From Candidatus Methanolliviera sp. GoM_oil (lineage in GTDB: Archaea; Halobacteriota; Methanoliparia; Methanoliparales; Methanoliparaceae), in assembly GCA_902158735.1 (NCBI GenBank), contig CABGHG010000063.1, positions 1 to 8,995 of the forward strand: a stretch of DNA of 8,995 nt, in the 5' to 3' direction. The notes under the pieces were generated by a model. The model saw nothing but the letters and a program-made list of their open reading frames with translations, had not been told where the DNA came from and did no database searches. A program made the position numbers and the translations under genes. This document shows positions 1 through 5,430 of the stretch, one piece after another. Positions within the stretch are counted from its first letter, which is position 1. Each line of letters starts with the position of its first letter.

Positions 1-1052
1 TGGAGAAGGAGGTTTTGAGGCAGATAGATTTATTGAAAGTTAGAGATGAACTTAAAAATAAAGGAGCAACAGTGAAGAGAGAGATCTTTGATCTCTCGGA
101 TTTATTGAAGAGCAACTCTTTCGTGATCAATTTAAAAGGTTTCAAGGGATTTGAAAGACTGGAGAAAGAATTTTCCGGCAGAGTGAAGAAATTTGGTTTT
201 GAGATCTATGATTTAAATAATTTAAATAAATCAGATCTTGCTATATTAAAAGAGAGAATGGATATAAGAGAAGAAGATCTCGTTTTTTTAATCGAGGGAG
301 AGAAAAAAAAGGTCTTAAACGCTCTAAATTCTGTCTTGGATCGGGCAGAAGACGCGTTGAAAGGTATCCCAGAGGAGACCAGGAGGGCATTGCCGGATGG
401 AACCACGGAGTATCTAAGACCTCTTCCGGGATCCGCAAGGATGTATCCAGAGACCGATGTAGAGCCCGTATTCATCGATCCCGATCGTTTGAAGAGGATA
501 TTAAATAATTTGCCCGAACTCATAGATGCGAGAAAGAAAAGATATATGGAAGGCTATTCGCTAAACGAGGATCTGGCAGGTCTAATTGCAAAATCTGAAA
601 AATTTAAACTATTTGAAGAGATTATGGAGAGATACGATCTCCCAGCAACCTTGGTTATTCGGACGCTTGAGACGACGGTCCAAGATTTGAGGAGGGATAA
701 GGTGAAGGTGGATAATCTCTCAAAAGATCACTTCGTCTCGGTCTTTAAGAGTGTTGCCGAAGGGAAGATCGCAAAGGAGGGAATTCCAGAGATATTGAGA
801 TTTTTTGCCGAAGATCCAGATAGATATATCGATGAGGCGATAGAGAGAATTGGGAAGATGGATCTATCGGAGGCGGAAGAGATCATAGAAGAGATCGTTA
901 AAGAAAAACTTGATCTCATCAAGGAGAGGGGAAAAGGGTCTTTTTCACCGCTGATGGGTGTCGTGATGAAGAAACTTCGTGGAAAGGTCGATGGAAAAGT
1001 TGTTGGGGAGATGTTGAGGAAGAAGATTATAGAAGTGATCGAAGATTTTTAA
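1..1052 (+). CDS. gatE: Glu-tRNA(Gln) amidotransferase subunit E, C-terminal part (5' end outside window)
   Basis: GatE is the archaeal tRNA-binding and kinase subunit of GatDE, which converts Glu-tRNA(Gln) to Gln-tRNA(Gln) in the cytoplasm. The reading frame is open from the first bases (..EKEVLRQIDLL..), so the TTG at 15 is an internal codon and the true start lies upstream. About 350 residues are visible of a protein usually a little over 600. In order they are: an insert resembling the AspRS-type GAD domain (about residues 25-120 of the visible part), the GatB/GatE signature LPDGTTEYLRPLPGSARMYP near residues 126-145 followed by ETDVEP, and a helical tail/YqeY-like domain to the end, which binds the tRNA. 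The stop at 1050-1052 lies 4 nt from the stop of the convergent small gene. No frameshift or damage is seen. The identification is secure; the domain limits are approximate. Confidence 0.95.
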   Translation, partial: EKEVLRQIDLLKVRDELKNKGATVKREIFDLSDLLKSNSFVINLKGFKGFERLEKEFSGRVKKFGFEIYDLNNLNKSDLAILKERMDIREEDLVFLIEGEKKKVLNALNSVLDRAEDALKGIPEETRRALPDGTTEYLRPLPGSARMYPETDVEPVFIDPDRLKRILNNLPELIDARKKRYMEGYSLNEDLAGLIAKSEKFKLFEEIMERYDLPATLVIRTLETTVQDLRRDKVKVDNLSKDHFVSVFKSVAEGKIAKEGIPEILRFFAEDPDRYIDEAIERIGKMDLSEAEEIIEEIVKEKLDLIKERGKGSFSPLMGVVMKKLRGKVDGKVVGEMLRKKIIEVIEDF

Positions 1053-1056
1053 ATGA

Positions 1057-1275
1057 TTAGCCGAAGCAGATCTCTGTGATCGCGTTGGTGCAACCGCCAC
1101 AACATCCTCCGATGGATCCGAGAATTGCCCCTATGATTGCTCCTATGATTGCTCCTAGGGTTGCTCCGATTGGATTTCCAGGTGGAATAAAAAATCCGAT
1201 TATAGCTCCAATTACTCCCAAAATCACAGCATCAAAGCAACATCCATCGATACATCCTGCCACGATAACGCTCAT
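1057..1275 (-). CDS. 72-aa glycine-zipper, cysteine-rich membrane peptide
   Basis: I do not recognise a named family. The 72 residues are almost entirely hydrophobic, with a long glycine-zipper pattern (GAIIGAIIGAILG near 41-53, GVIGAIIG near 20-27). A central PPGNP turn (31-35) splits the protein into two membrane-length halves. Cysteines cluster at both ends: C8, C12, C13 and C58, C59, C62, C70. A hairpin of two helices would bring both clusters to the same membrane face; this is inference. The start ATG at 1275 is preceded by GTGAG with 9 nt spacing, and TTTATATT lies about 25 nt upstream. It is the last member of the minus-strand peptide cluster, 30 nt after the preceding ORF, and ends in EICFG, like the tails of its neighbours. 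The opposite-strand frame here is proline-rich and looks like a shadow. It could be a secreted bacteriocin-like peptide, a toxin or a metal-binding membrane protein; nothing decides between them. Confidence 0.72.
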   Translation of the reverse strand: MSVIVAGCIDGCCFDAVILGVIGAIIGFFIPPGNPIGATLGAIIGAIIGAILGSIGGCCGGCTNAITEICFG

Positions 1276-1305
1276 CTTTTCATTCTCACTCGAATATAAA
1301 CTATT

Positions 1306-1389
1306 TTAGCTGAATATGGCATTTAAGCATAATTTAAAGATATTTCCAATCACCCCATCGCACGCCACACAACAGAGGGAACATATCAT
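1306..1389 (-). CDS. 27-aa cysteine-rich peptide (copy B)
   Basis: This is a short ORF below usual gene-calling limits. Starting at the ATG at 1389 it encodes 27 residues with C3, C6, C7, C10 and C21, a central DGVIGNIF (11-18) and the tail LCLNAIFS. The upstream neighbour at 1408-1491 is also 27 residues and ends LCLNALCS, so the two are clear paralogues. I chose the 1389 start because GGTG lies 8 nt before it, the same arrangement as in the neighbour. A longer form starting at the ATG at 1407 (33 aa) would begin directly after the neighbour's stop codon, giving TAG-ATG coupling. The function is unknown. The evidence for reality is paralogy plus the ribosome-binding context, not any family match. 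Confidence 0.55.
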   Translation of the reverse strand: MICSLCCVACDGVIGNIFKLCLNAIFS

Positions 1390-1407
1390 CTTTTTCACAC
1401 CCATCAT

Positions 1408-1491
1408 CTAACTGCATAGGGCGTTGAGGCACAACAAGTTAAAACAGTCTCCGATATGTCCACAACACAGCACATAGATACAAGCTACCAT
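1408..1491 (-). CDS. 27-aa cysteine-rich peptide (copy A)
   Basis: It encodes 27 residues with six cysteines (C4, C9, C10, C16, C21, C26), a central GHIGDCFN (11-18) and the tail LLCLNALCS. A good ribosome-binding site, GGTGAGG, lies 8 nt before the ATG at 1491, and TTTAAATAT precedes it. The stop TAG (1408-1410) abuts the ATG of the long form of the next ORF. Length, cysteine pattern and tail match copy B at 1306-1389. It is 40 nt downstream of the 40-aa peptide gene, so the cluster may be one transcript. No signal peptide or known bacteriocin leader is recognisable. It may be a membrane-active or metal-binding peptide, but this is inference only. Confidence 0.55.
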   Translation of the reverse strand: MVACIYVLCCGHIGDCFNLLCLNALCS

Positions 1492-1531
1492 CGTTTCAGC
1501 CTCACCAAATATTTAAACGCTCGTGAACGAT

Positions 1532-1654
1532 TCAACTGCATAAGACGTTGAGGAAAAATTTAAAAAAATTTCCAACAACTCCACCTAATACCGTACAGAT
1601 ACAACTCTCAACTGCCTCTTCTTCGCTTAACATTTCTTTTATCGTCCTAAACAT
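1532..1654 (-). CDS. 40-aa peptide with acidic N-terminus and hydrophobic, Cys-containing C-terminus
   Basis: The ORF runs from the ATG at 1654 to the TGA at 1532-1534. The N-terminus is charged (RTIKEMLSEEE, residues 3-13). It is followed by CIC (18-20), VLGGVVGNFFKFF (22-34) and the tail LNVLCS. The N-terminus matches that of the 39-aa peptide at 1882-2001 (RTIK, then M, then a Glu pair). The C-terminus matches the 27-aa peptides (LNALCS, LNAIFS), so this ORF links the two groups. A TATA-like GTATATAAC (minus strand, 1692-1700) lies about 40 nt upstream. No strong Shine-Dalgarno is seen before 1654; an internal ATG at codon 8 is an alternative start. The function is unknown. Confidence 0.55.
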   Translation of the reverse strand: MFRTIKEMLSEEEAVESCICTVLGGVVGNFFKFFLNVLCS

Positions 1655-1666
1655 CTTTAAATTCTC

Positions 1667-1780
1667 TTATTTATTTATGATAATATCTTGTGTTATATAC
1701 AATGGATTCAATCTCGATGAATCCAGCGCGAAGTTACGGACGATGAAGTTGTACATCAACGTGCGGCATAAGGTTCCCAT
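1667..1780 (-). CDS. doubtful 37-aa ORF in the spacer of the peptide cluster
   Basis: The ATG at 1780 has GGAG 4 nt upstream and opens a 37-residue frame (begins MGTLCRTLMYNF). It lies between the 39-aa and 40-aa peptide genes. It contains one cysteine but lacks the shared C-terminal tail. A perfect 8-bp hairpin (1703-1725) falls inside it and would encode LDSSRLNP. It may be a decayed cluster member interrupted by a palindrome, or simply a leader or spacer. The overlapping minus-strand frame ending near 1734 is no better. Listed because the 227-nt spacer otherwise has no assigned content. Confidence 0.2.
   Translation of the reverse strand: MGTLCRTLMYNFIVRNFALDSSRLNPLYITQDIIINK
1692..1700 (-). 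promoter_or_regulatory. TATA-like box upstream of the 40-aa peptide gene
   Basis: GTATATAAC on the minus strand lies about 40 nt before the ATG at 1654. Archaeal initiation usually starts about 25 nt after the box, giving a short leader here. It is predicted from position and composition only, in an AT-rich region where chance boxes are common. Confidence 0.35.
1703..1725. repeat. 8-bp perfect inverted repeat in the peptide-cluster spacer
   Basis: TGGATTCA and TGAATCCA flank a 7-nt loop. It lies between the 39-aa and 40-aa peptide genes, just upstream of the TATA-like box at 1692-1700. It could be an operator, a transcript hairpin or a relic of the palindromic elements seen elsewhere in the window. 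Confidence 0.5.
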
Positions 1781-1881
1781 CTTTCTCCAGTTTTTCTCCT
1801 CTCCTCATTGATCTTCCTTGGCACCTCGACAGAATAAATAAAAGGGAAGAATGAAAATTTCCCTCGAATTCGATTATGGAA

Positions 1882-2001
1882 TCATCCAAAGAGGAGTTCC
1901 ATAAATACGTTGATAATGTCAGCAGCGAGTCCACCGCAGCATGCAGCCCAAAATGAAACGCACACTTCTTCTCCCTCAAACATCATCTTTATTGTTCTCA
2001 A
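1882..2001 (-). CDS. 39-aa peptide with TTG start, first gene of the peptide cluster
   Basis: A TTG at 2001 is preceded by a near-perfect Shine-Dalgarno (GGAGGTGA, 2015-2008) with 6 nt spacing. This decides the start over the in-frame ATG pair 5 codons later. The 39-residue product begins MRTIKMMFEGEE, matching RTIK..M..EE in the 40-aa paralogue at 1532-1654. It has C14, C21 and C22, a core WAACCGGLAADIINVF (18-33) and the tail MELLFG. The tail ends in two hydrophobic residues, Phe/Cys and Gly/Ser, as in the other cluster members. A TATA run (2046-2056) at the right distance makes it the likely promoter-proximal gene. A competing minus-strand frame (1734-1979) overlaps it but lacks a ribosome-binding site and resembles nothing. 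The function is unknown; it may be membrane-associated. Confidence 0.6.
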   Translation of the reverse strand: MRTIKMMFEGEEVCVSFWAACCGGLAADIINVFMELLFG

Positions 2002-2007
2002 TATTTT

Positions 2008-2015
2008 TCACCTCC
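2008..2015 (-). promoter_or_regulatory. Strong Shine-Dalgarno GGAGGTGA for the TTG-initiated 39-aa peptide
   Basis: GGAGGTGA is read on the minus strand with 6 nt to the TTG at 2001. It is the strongest ribosome-binding site in the window, and the main reason to accept a non-ATG start and a very short gene. Confidence 0.7.
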
Positions 2016-2045
2016 TCTTCTCATCTTCCCCATCTTATCTATCTC

Positions 2046-2056
2046 TATATATATAT
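2046..2056 (-). promoter_or_regulatory. TATA box of the peptide cluster
   Basis: An uninterrupted TATATATATAT lies 45-55 nt before the TTG at 2001. Initiation about 25 nt downstream would give a leader of roughly 24 nt that just includes the GGAGGTGA site. The spacing is self-consistent for an archaeal promoter. No clear BRE is seen. Confidence 0.5.
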
Positions 2057-2100
2057 CGAAAGATCATTCAACAAATAAACTCAATTTTGCCCGAACGTAG

Positions 2101-2145
2101 TCGGAAATCTTCGATTTTTCAATCCAACGAATCATCCGATTTTTG
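2101..2145. repeat. Degenerate double-hairpin palindromic element (intergenic copy)
   Basis: GAAATC-TTC-GATTTT (2104-2118) is followed by CGAATC-ATCC-GATT (2128-2141). The same order of two hairpins with ATC..GAT arms and a TTC or TTC-like loop occurs inside the methyltransferase gene at 4020-4065. The stretch shared with that copy is about 15 nt around AAATCTTCGATTTT. TCGGA (2101-2105) and TCCGA (2135-2139) could also pair across part of the element. It lies in the divergent control region. Confidence 0.45.
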
Positions 2146-2200
2146 AGGACCTTTGATCGTCGAACTACTTTCTCTTAAATTAAACAAAAGAAACAAAGAT

Positions 2201-2228
2201 CGCCGGCGAAAATTTTATTAAATATAAA
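2201..2228 (+). promoter_or_regulatory. Promoter and possible operator of the wHTH-cbiA operon
   Basis: A perfect GC-rich palindrome CGCCGGCG (2201-2208) stands out in a very AT-rich stretch. It is followed by CGAAAA (2207-2212, BRE-like) and TTTTATTAAATATAAAA (2213-2229), a good archaeal TATA box. The ATG of the regulator is at 2273, leaving a leader of about 25 nt. The palindrome overlaps the BRE position, so a protein bound there would be expected to block the promoter. The regulator itself is a candidate binder. The box is seen; its function is inferred. Confidence 0.5.
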
Positions 2229-2272
2229 AAAATAATATAATTACAGGATAAATAAAAGGACTTGCGAGAGAG

Positions 2273-2665
2273 ATGAAAAGATCATCGACGATCATATTGG
2301 ATGACGAGGATAAAGAATTCGTTGACCTCCTGGTCGGCTTAGGGGTCAAGATAAACGTTGCCAAAATTTTGGTTTATCTTGTCGGTGCCGGCGAGTGTAT
2401 CTCAAGAGATATAGAGAGGGGGACCGATTTGAGACAACCGGAAGTTAGCATGGCGATGAGAAAGTTTAGGGAGAAAGGCTGGATTGATGAAGAGGAGATC
2501 AAACATGGGGGAAAAGGACGACCACTGAAGAGATACAAACTTGCGGTCGCTATCGATGGTATCCTAAATATCCTTGAGGATGAGAAGAGAAGAGATGCCA
2601 AAAAAGACCTTGAAGAGATAGATCGTCTCAGGGAAATGGTAAAAAAACTGACAAAAGAGAGATGA
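2273..2665 (+). CDS. Winged-helix transcriptional regulator with C-terminal coiled coil
   Basis: This 130-residue protein has an archaeal TrmB/MarR-like winged-helix fold. After an acidic N-terminus, helices run from about 25. The recognition region RQPEVSMAMRKFREKGW (54-70) is followed by the wing HGGKGRPLKRYKL (78-90). A heptad-like charged helix (about 98-128) probably dimerises. No ligand domain is visible, so any signal would have to be sensed through the wHTH or the coiled coil. The ATG at 2273 has a weak GAGAGAG ribosome-binding site and a plausible promoter upstream. Its stop TGA directly abuts the TTG of the cbiA-like gene, so the two are almost certainly co-transcribed. It is divergent from the peptide cluster and may regulate its own operon, the cluster, or both. 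The fold is sure; the target is not known. Confidence 0.8.
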   Translation: MKRSSTIILDDEDKEFVDLLVGLGVKINVAKILVYLVGAGECISRDIERGTDLRQPEVSMAMRKFREKGWIDEEEIKHGGKGRPLKRYKLAVAIDGILNILEDEKRRDAKKDLEEIDRLREMVKKLTKER

Positions 2666-3973
2666 TTGTCTGATATGGAGAGAAGGGGGTTCATCATAGC
2701 CGGAACGAGCAGCGGAGCGGGAAAGACGACGGCGACGTTGGGAATATTAAATGCACTGAGGGATAAAAATGTGCAGGCATTCAAGGTGGGCCCAGATTTT
2801 ATTGATCCTTCTCACCACAGGGGTATCACCGGAGAGCCGTCGTATAATTTGGATCCGTTCCTTCTATCCGAAGAGACAATTTTATCTTCTTTTTATTCAA
2901 AAAATTTTGATATCGCCGCTGTTGAGGGTGTCATGGGCCTCTTCGATGGACTTGGAAAGAATTTTTACGGAAGCACCGCTCACGTTGCCAAAATATTGGA
3001 TTGCCCCGTCGTCATCGTGATAGATGCGGGAGGTCTCTCATATAGCGCTGCCGCAATTATACACGGTTTTAAAACGTTGGATGAGGCTATAAATTTGAGA
3101 GGTGTCATATTCAACAAAATTGGTGGGGAAAAACATTTAAAAATGCTGAAAGATGCCGCAAAAGCGGTAGATGTTGAAGTAATCGGGGCAATTCCAAGAA
3201 AAAAAAATTTTGCTTTCCCCGAGAGACACTTAGGTTTGGTAACTCCTGAAGAAAGGGGATTTGATCCCGATGTGCTGAATAAGATCTCCGAATTTATAGA
3301 CATAGATAAATTGTACGATATCTCTGATCTTCCCACTAAGGAATATCAACCGATAAAGATAAAAAAGATCGTCTCGAATCTAAAGATAGGAATAGCAATG
3401 GACGAAGCGTTCTCTTTTTACTATCAAGATAACCTGAATATTCTTGAAAAGATGGGTGCCACTTTAATATTCTTTTCTCCTATGCGAGATGAGATGCCGG
3501 ATGTGGATGGATTATATTTTGGGGGAGGATACCCCGAACTCTTCTCAAGAGAACTCGAAGAGAATGAGGGTGTAAGGCAGCAGATCAAGAAGAGCGCTAT
3601 CCCGATATATGCGGAATGTGGGGGAATGCTCTATCTATTGAAATATATAGACTCGAAGGAGATGTGCGGAATATTCGATGCAAAAGCGGAACTGCTCGAT
3701 GGTATGCAGGCATTGGGATATACCATTACGAAGACGATCAAAGAGACGATAATTGCTCCAAAGGGTTATTTGATCAAAGGGCATGAGTTTCACTATTCTA
3801 AAGTCTCTGCGAAAGAGAGAGATTTTGCTTATGAGATGATTAGAGGATGGGGGATTTCTGGGGGAAAAGATGCTTTCACCAGACGAAATGTTTTGGCTTC
3901 ATACATGCACATACACGCATTGAGCGATCCATCTCTCTTTGAGAGATTCTTGTTAAAATGCAAAGAAAGTTGA
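2666..3973 (+). CDS. cbiA: Cobyrinate / Ni-sirohydrochlorin a,c-diamide synthase
   Basis: This ATP- and glutamine-dependent amidase converts the a and c acetate side chains of cobyrinate (CbiA, cobalamin) or Ni-sirohydrochlorin (CfbB, coenzyme F430) to amides. The N-terminal synthetase domain has the P-loop GTSSGAGKTT (13-22), KVGPDFIDPSHH (40-51), EGVMGLFDG (87-95) and ERHLGL (186-191). The C-terminal class-I-type amidotransferase domain has GGGYPELF (286-293), the nucleophile C318 in YAECGGMLYLL, GHEFHYS (372-378) and H416 in YMHIH. The 435-residue length is slightly below the usual 450-460 and nothing is missing. Translation probably starts at the TTG at 2666, directly after the regulator's stop, or at the ATG at 2675. 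The family is sure; sequence motifs alone do not separate CbiA from CfbB, and no other cofactor gene is in the window to decide it. Confidence 0.93.
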   Translation: MSDMERRGFIIAGTSSGAGKTTATLGILNALRDKNVQAFKVGPDFIDPSHHRGITGEPSYNLDPFLLSEETILSSFYSKNFDIAAVEGVMGLFDGLGKNFYGSTAHVAKILDCPVVIVIDAGGLSYSAAAIIHGFKTLDEAINLRGVIFNKIGGEKHLKMLKDAAKAVDVEVIGAIPRKKNFAFPERHLGLVTPEERGFDPDVLNKISEFIDIDKLYDISDLPTKEYQPIKIKKIVSNLKIGIAMDEAFSFYYQDNLNILEKMGATLIFFSPMRDEMPDVDGLYFGGGYPELFSRELEENEGVRQQIKKSAIPIYAECGGMLYLLKYIDSKEMCGIFDAKAELLDGMQALGYTITKTIKETIIAPKGYLIKGHEFHYSKVSAKERDFAYEMIRGWGISGGKDAFTRRNVLASYMHIHALSDPSLFERFLLKCKES

Positions 3974-3985
3974 GAGTGAATAGAT

Positions 3986-4843
3986 ATGGGTGATAAAATA
4001 TTTCTTGAGAATGAGATATTTGAAAATCTTCGATTTTCAAGCTCGCGAATCTTCTTCGATTCGCGCATGTTAAAAATAATAAATGATAATGTTTTAATAA
4101 CAAAATATATTACAAATAAAAGTATAGATTTAATTGCCACGTCACCCCCATATAACGTTGATATTGAATATAACTCCCACAATGATAAGCTCTCTTATCG
4201 TGATTATTTAAATTTTAGTAAGAATTGGTTATCTCGTTGTTTTGAATGGCTCAAAGACGATGGAAGATTTTGCTTAAATATCCCCCTAGATAAAAATAAG
4301 GGAGGACAGCAGAGCGTAGGGGCAGATTTAACAACAATTGCCAAAGATATAGGTTTTAAATATCATTCTACGATAGTATGGAACGAAGGAAATATATCCA
4401 GAAGGACAGCATGGGGTTCATGGCTCTCTGCTTCTGCTCCTTATGTTATTGCACCAGTAGAACTGATTGTTATTCTATATAAGAAGACTTGGAAGAAGAC
4501 TAGTGGCAGCAGAGAATCTGATATAACTAAAGAGGAATTTATGAAATGGACAAACGGACTCTGGACATTTTCTGGAGAGAGTAAGAAGAAGATCGGACAT
4601 CCTGCACCGTTTCCTATTGAGTTACCGAGAAGATGTATAAAGTTGTTCAGTTTTTTAGGAGATACAGTATTAGATCCTTTTATGGGAAGTGGAAGCACCT
4701 TAATTGCCGCTTATTTGAATAGGAGAAAAGGGATAGGAGTTGAGATTGATAAAAATTATTGTGAATTAGCAAAGCAGAGGCTTATAAAGGAGGGAAAAAT
4801 CAACCAATTAAACTTGATAGACGTTGGGGTAAATAATGGCTAA
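3986..4843 (+). CDS. Type II DNA methyltransferase, beta class (N4-cytosine or N6-adenine)
   Basis: It transfers a methyl group from AdoMet to an exocyclic amine of a base, protecting host DNA from the partner nuclease. The catalytic motif TSPPYN (52-57) comes first. HPAPFPIELPRR (205-216) and the AdoMet-binding DPFMGSGST (230-238), then GVEIDKNYCELAKQRL (251-266), come last; this order defines the beta class. TSPPY is most common in N4-cytosine enzymes but also occurs in N6-adenine ones. The ATG at 3986 is 12 nt after cbiA with only a weak ribosome-binding site. A second ATG at 4067 (codon 28) would give a 258-residue protein starting MLKIINDN, a more typical N-terminus. The 27 residues between contain two perfect hairpins, suggesting an insertion or an untranslated leader. 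The gene is more AT-rich than its upstream neighbours, which suggests transfer. The target site cannot be read from the sequence. Confidence 0.9.
   Translation: MGDKIFLENEIFENLRFSSSRIFFDSRMLKIINDNVLITKYITNKSIDLIATSPPYNVDIEYNSHNDKLSYRDYLNFSKNWLSRCFEWLKDDGRFCLNIPLDKNKGGQQSVGADLTTIAKDIGFKYHSTIVWNEGNISRRTAWGSWLSASAPYVIAPVELIVILYKKTWKKTSGSRESDITKEEFMKWTNGLWTFSGESKKKIGHPAPFPIELPRRCIKLFSFLGDTVLDPFMGSGSTLIAAYLNRRKGIGVEIDKNYCELAKQRLIKEGKINQLNLIDVGVNNG
4020..4065. repeat. Double-hairpin palindromic element inside the methyltransferase 5' end
   Basis: There are two perfect hairpins in tandem. The first is TTGAAAATC-TTC-GATTTTCAA (4020-4040, 9-bp stem). The second, after 3 nt, is CGCGAATC-TTCTTC-GATTCGCG (4044-4065, 8-bp stem). 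It adds residues of the type NLRFSSSRIFFDSR in frame, directly before the ATG at 4067. If translated, it is an in-frame insertion; if not, it is a structured leader directly abutting the start codon. Confidence 0.75.
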
Positions 4844-5423
4844 AACTATTGGAGATTTGATTATAGAGTATTTTAAGAAACATCCAAAAGAGAATTTATC
4901 ACATGGTCCAGTCGTAGATTGGGTAGAAAAGGAATATCTCAAGTTGTATGGTAGAAAGCCCCGTGATACATGGAGACAAATCCGAAAATTTCATCAGGAA
5001 GGTATATTAATAAAGGTCAAAAAAGGAATATATAAATATGATCCAGACTATACTATGAAAATCGAATTGTTTGATTTTTCTCCTAAGATGAAGGAAGAAA
5101 TCTTTAGACAGGATAATTATCGATGTGTAGTATGCGAGCGCGGAAGGCAAGATGGTGTTGAGATATGTGCAGATCATATAAAACCTAAGGATAAGGGCGG
5201 GACAAATACGGTAGATAATGGGCAAACATTATGCATGGAACATAATCTCATGAAAAAGAATTATTCTCAAACTGAAGCAGGAAAAAGATATTTTATAAAG
5301 ATGTATGAGCAAGCTGTATCTAATAATGACGGAAGAATGATTGATTTTTGTAAGTGTGTTTTTGAATGCTATGATAAATATGGGGTTAATGGTCATATAA
5401 CAAGACCATATTCAAAGGAGTGA
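4836..5423 (+). CDS. HNH restriction endonuclease with N-terminal winged-helix-like domain
   Basis: It is the probable restriction partner of the preceding methyltransferase, whose 3' end it overlaps by 8 nt (the ATG lies inside ATGGCTAA). The N-terminal part (about 1-72; HGPVVDWV at 23-30, PRDTWRQIRKFHQEG at 42-56, KKGIYKYDP at 62-70) resembles a winged-helix DNA-binding module. The HNH beta-beta-alpha-metal fold follows: zinc ligands C97 and C100 (CVVC), catalytic DH at 113-114, N128, then C133 and H136 (LCMEHN). All key residues are present, so it is probably active. The 195-residue length suits a compact Type II enzyme. Its last codons form the ribosome-binding site of the next gene. A homing-type HNH nuclease is the alternative, but the tight overlap with a methyltransferase argues for restriction. 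The specificity is unknown. Confidence 0.87.
   Translation: MAKTIGDLIIEYFKKHPKENLSHGPVVDWVEKEYLKLYGRKPRDTWRQIRKFHQEGILIKVKKGIYKYDPDYTMKIELFDFSPKMKEEIFRQDNYRCVVCERGRQDGVEICADHIKPKDKGGTNTVDNGQTLCMEHNLMKKNYSQTEAGKRYFIKMYEQAVSNNDGRMIDFCKCVFECYDKYGVNGHITRPYSKE
5417..5423 (+). promoter_or_regulatory. Shine-Dalgarno GGAGTGA for the 75-aa ORF, overlapping the HNH stop
   Basis: GGAGTGA includes the TGA of the endonuclease gene and lies 7 nt before the ATG at 5431. It supports translational coupling and the reality of the small downstream gene. Confidence 0.65.
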
Positions 5424-5430
5424 TAATAAA

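Noticed and set aside
79..97. Perfect hairpin GAGAGATC-TTT-GATCTCTC in gatE
   Set aside because: It resembles the palindromic elements, but the encoded residues (REIFDLSDLL) fit the normal GatE protein at this position, so it is probably chance in codons for Ile-Phe-Asp. It is a warning that short ATC..GAT hairpins arise easily here.
206..922. Minus-strand ORFs within gatE (206-523, 241-438, 728-922)
   Set aside because: Shadows of the well-identified gatE frame, serine/leucine-rich and without ribosome-binding sites.
1076..1309. Plus-strand 77-aa proline/isoleucine-rich ORF
   Set aside because: It is the antisense of the glycine-zipper gene; its repeats (IAPMIAP) are the mirror of Gly-Ala-Ile codons. 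The minus-strand frame has the better start context and family links.
1548..2146. Plus-strand ORFs 1548-1811 and 1910-2146 and the minus-strand ORF 1734-1979
   Set aside because: Low-complexity products without ribosome-binding sites that overlap the short paralogous peptide genes, which have better evidence.
1321..2272. Search for tRNA or other structured RNA genes in the gene-poor region
   Set aside because: No cloverleaf, T-loop consensus (GGTTCGAATCC) or CCA-adjacent acceptor stem was recognised by eye; a covariance search would be needed to exclude less typical RNAs.
2374..4182. Antisense or shifted ORFs over the regulator, cbiA and the methyltransferase start
   Set aside because: They overlap genes with clear catalytic motifs and show no motif of their own.
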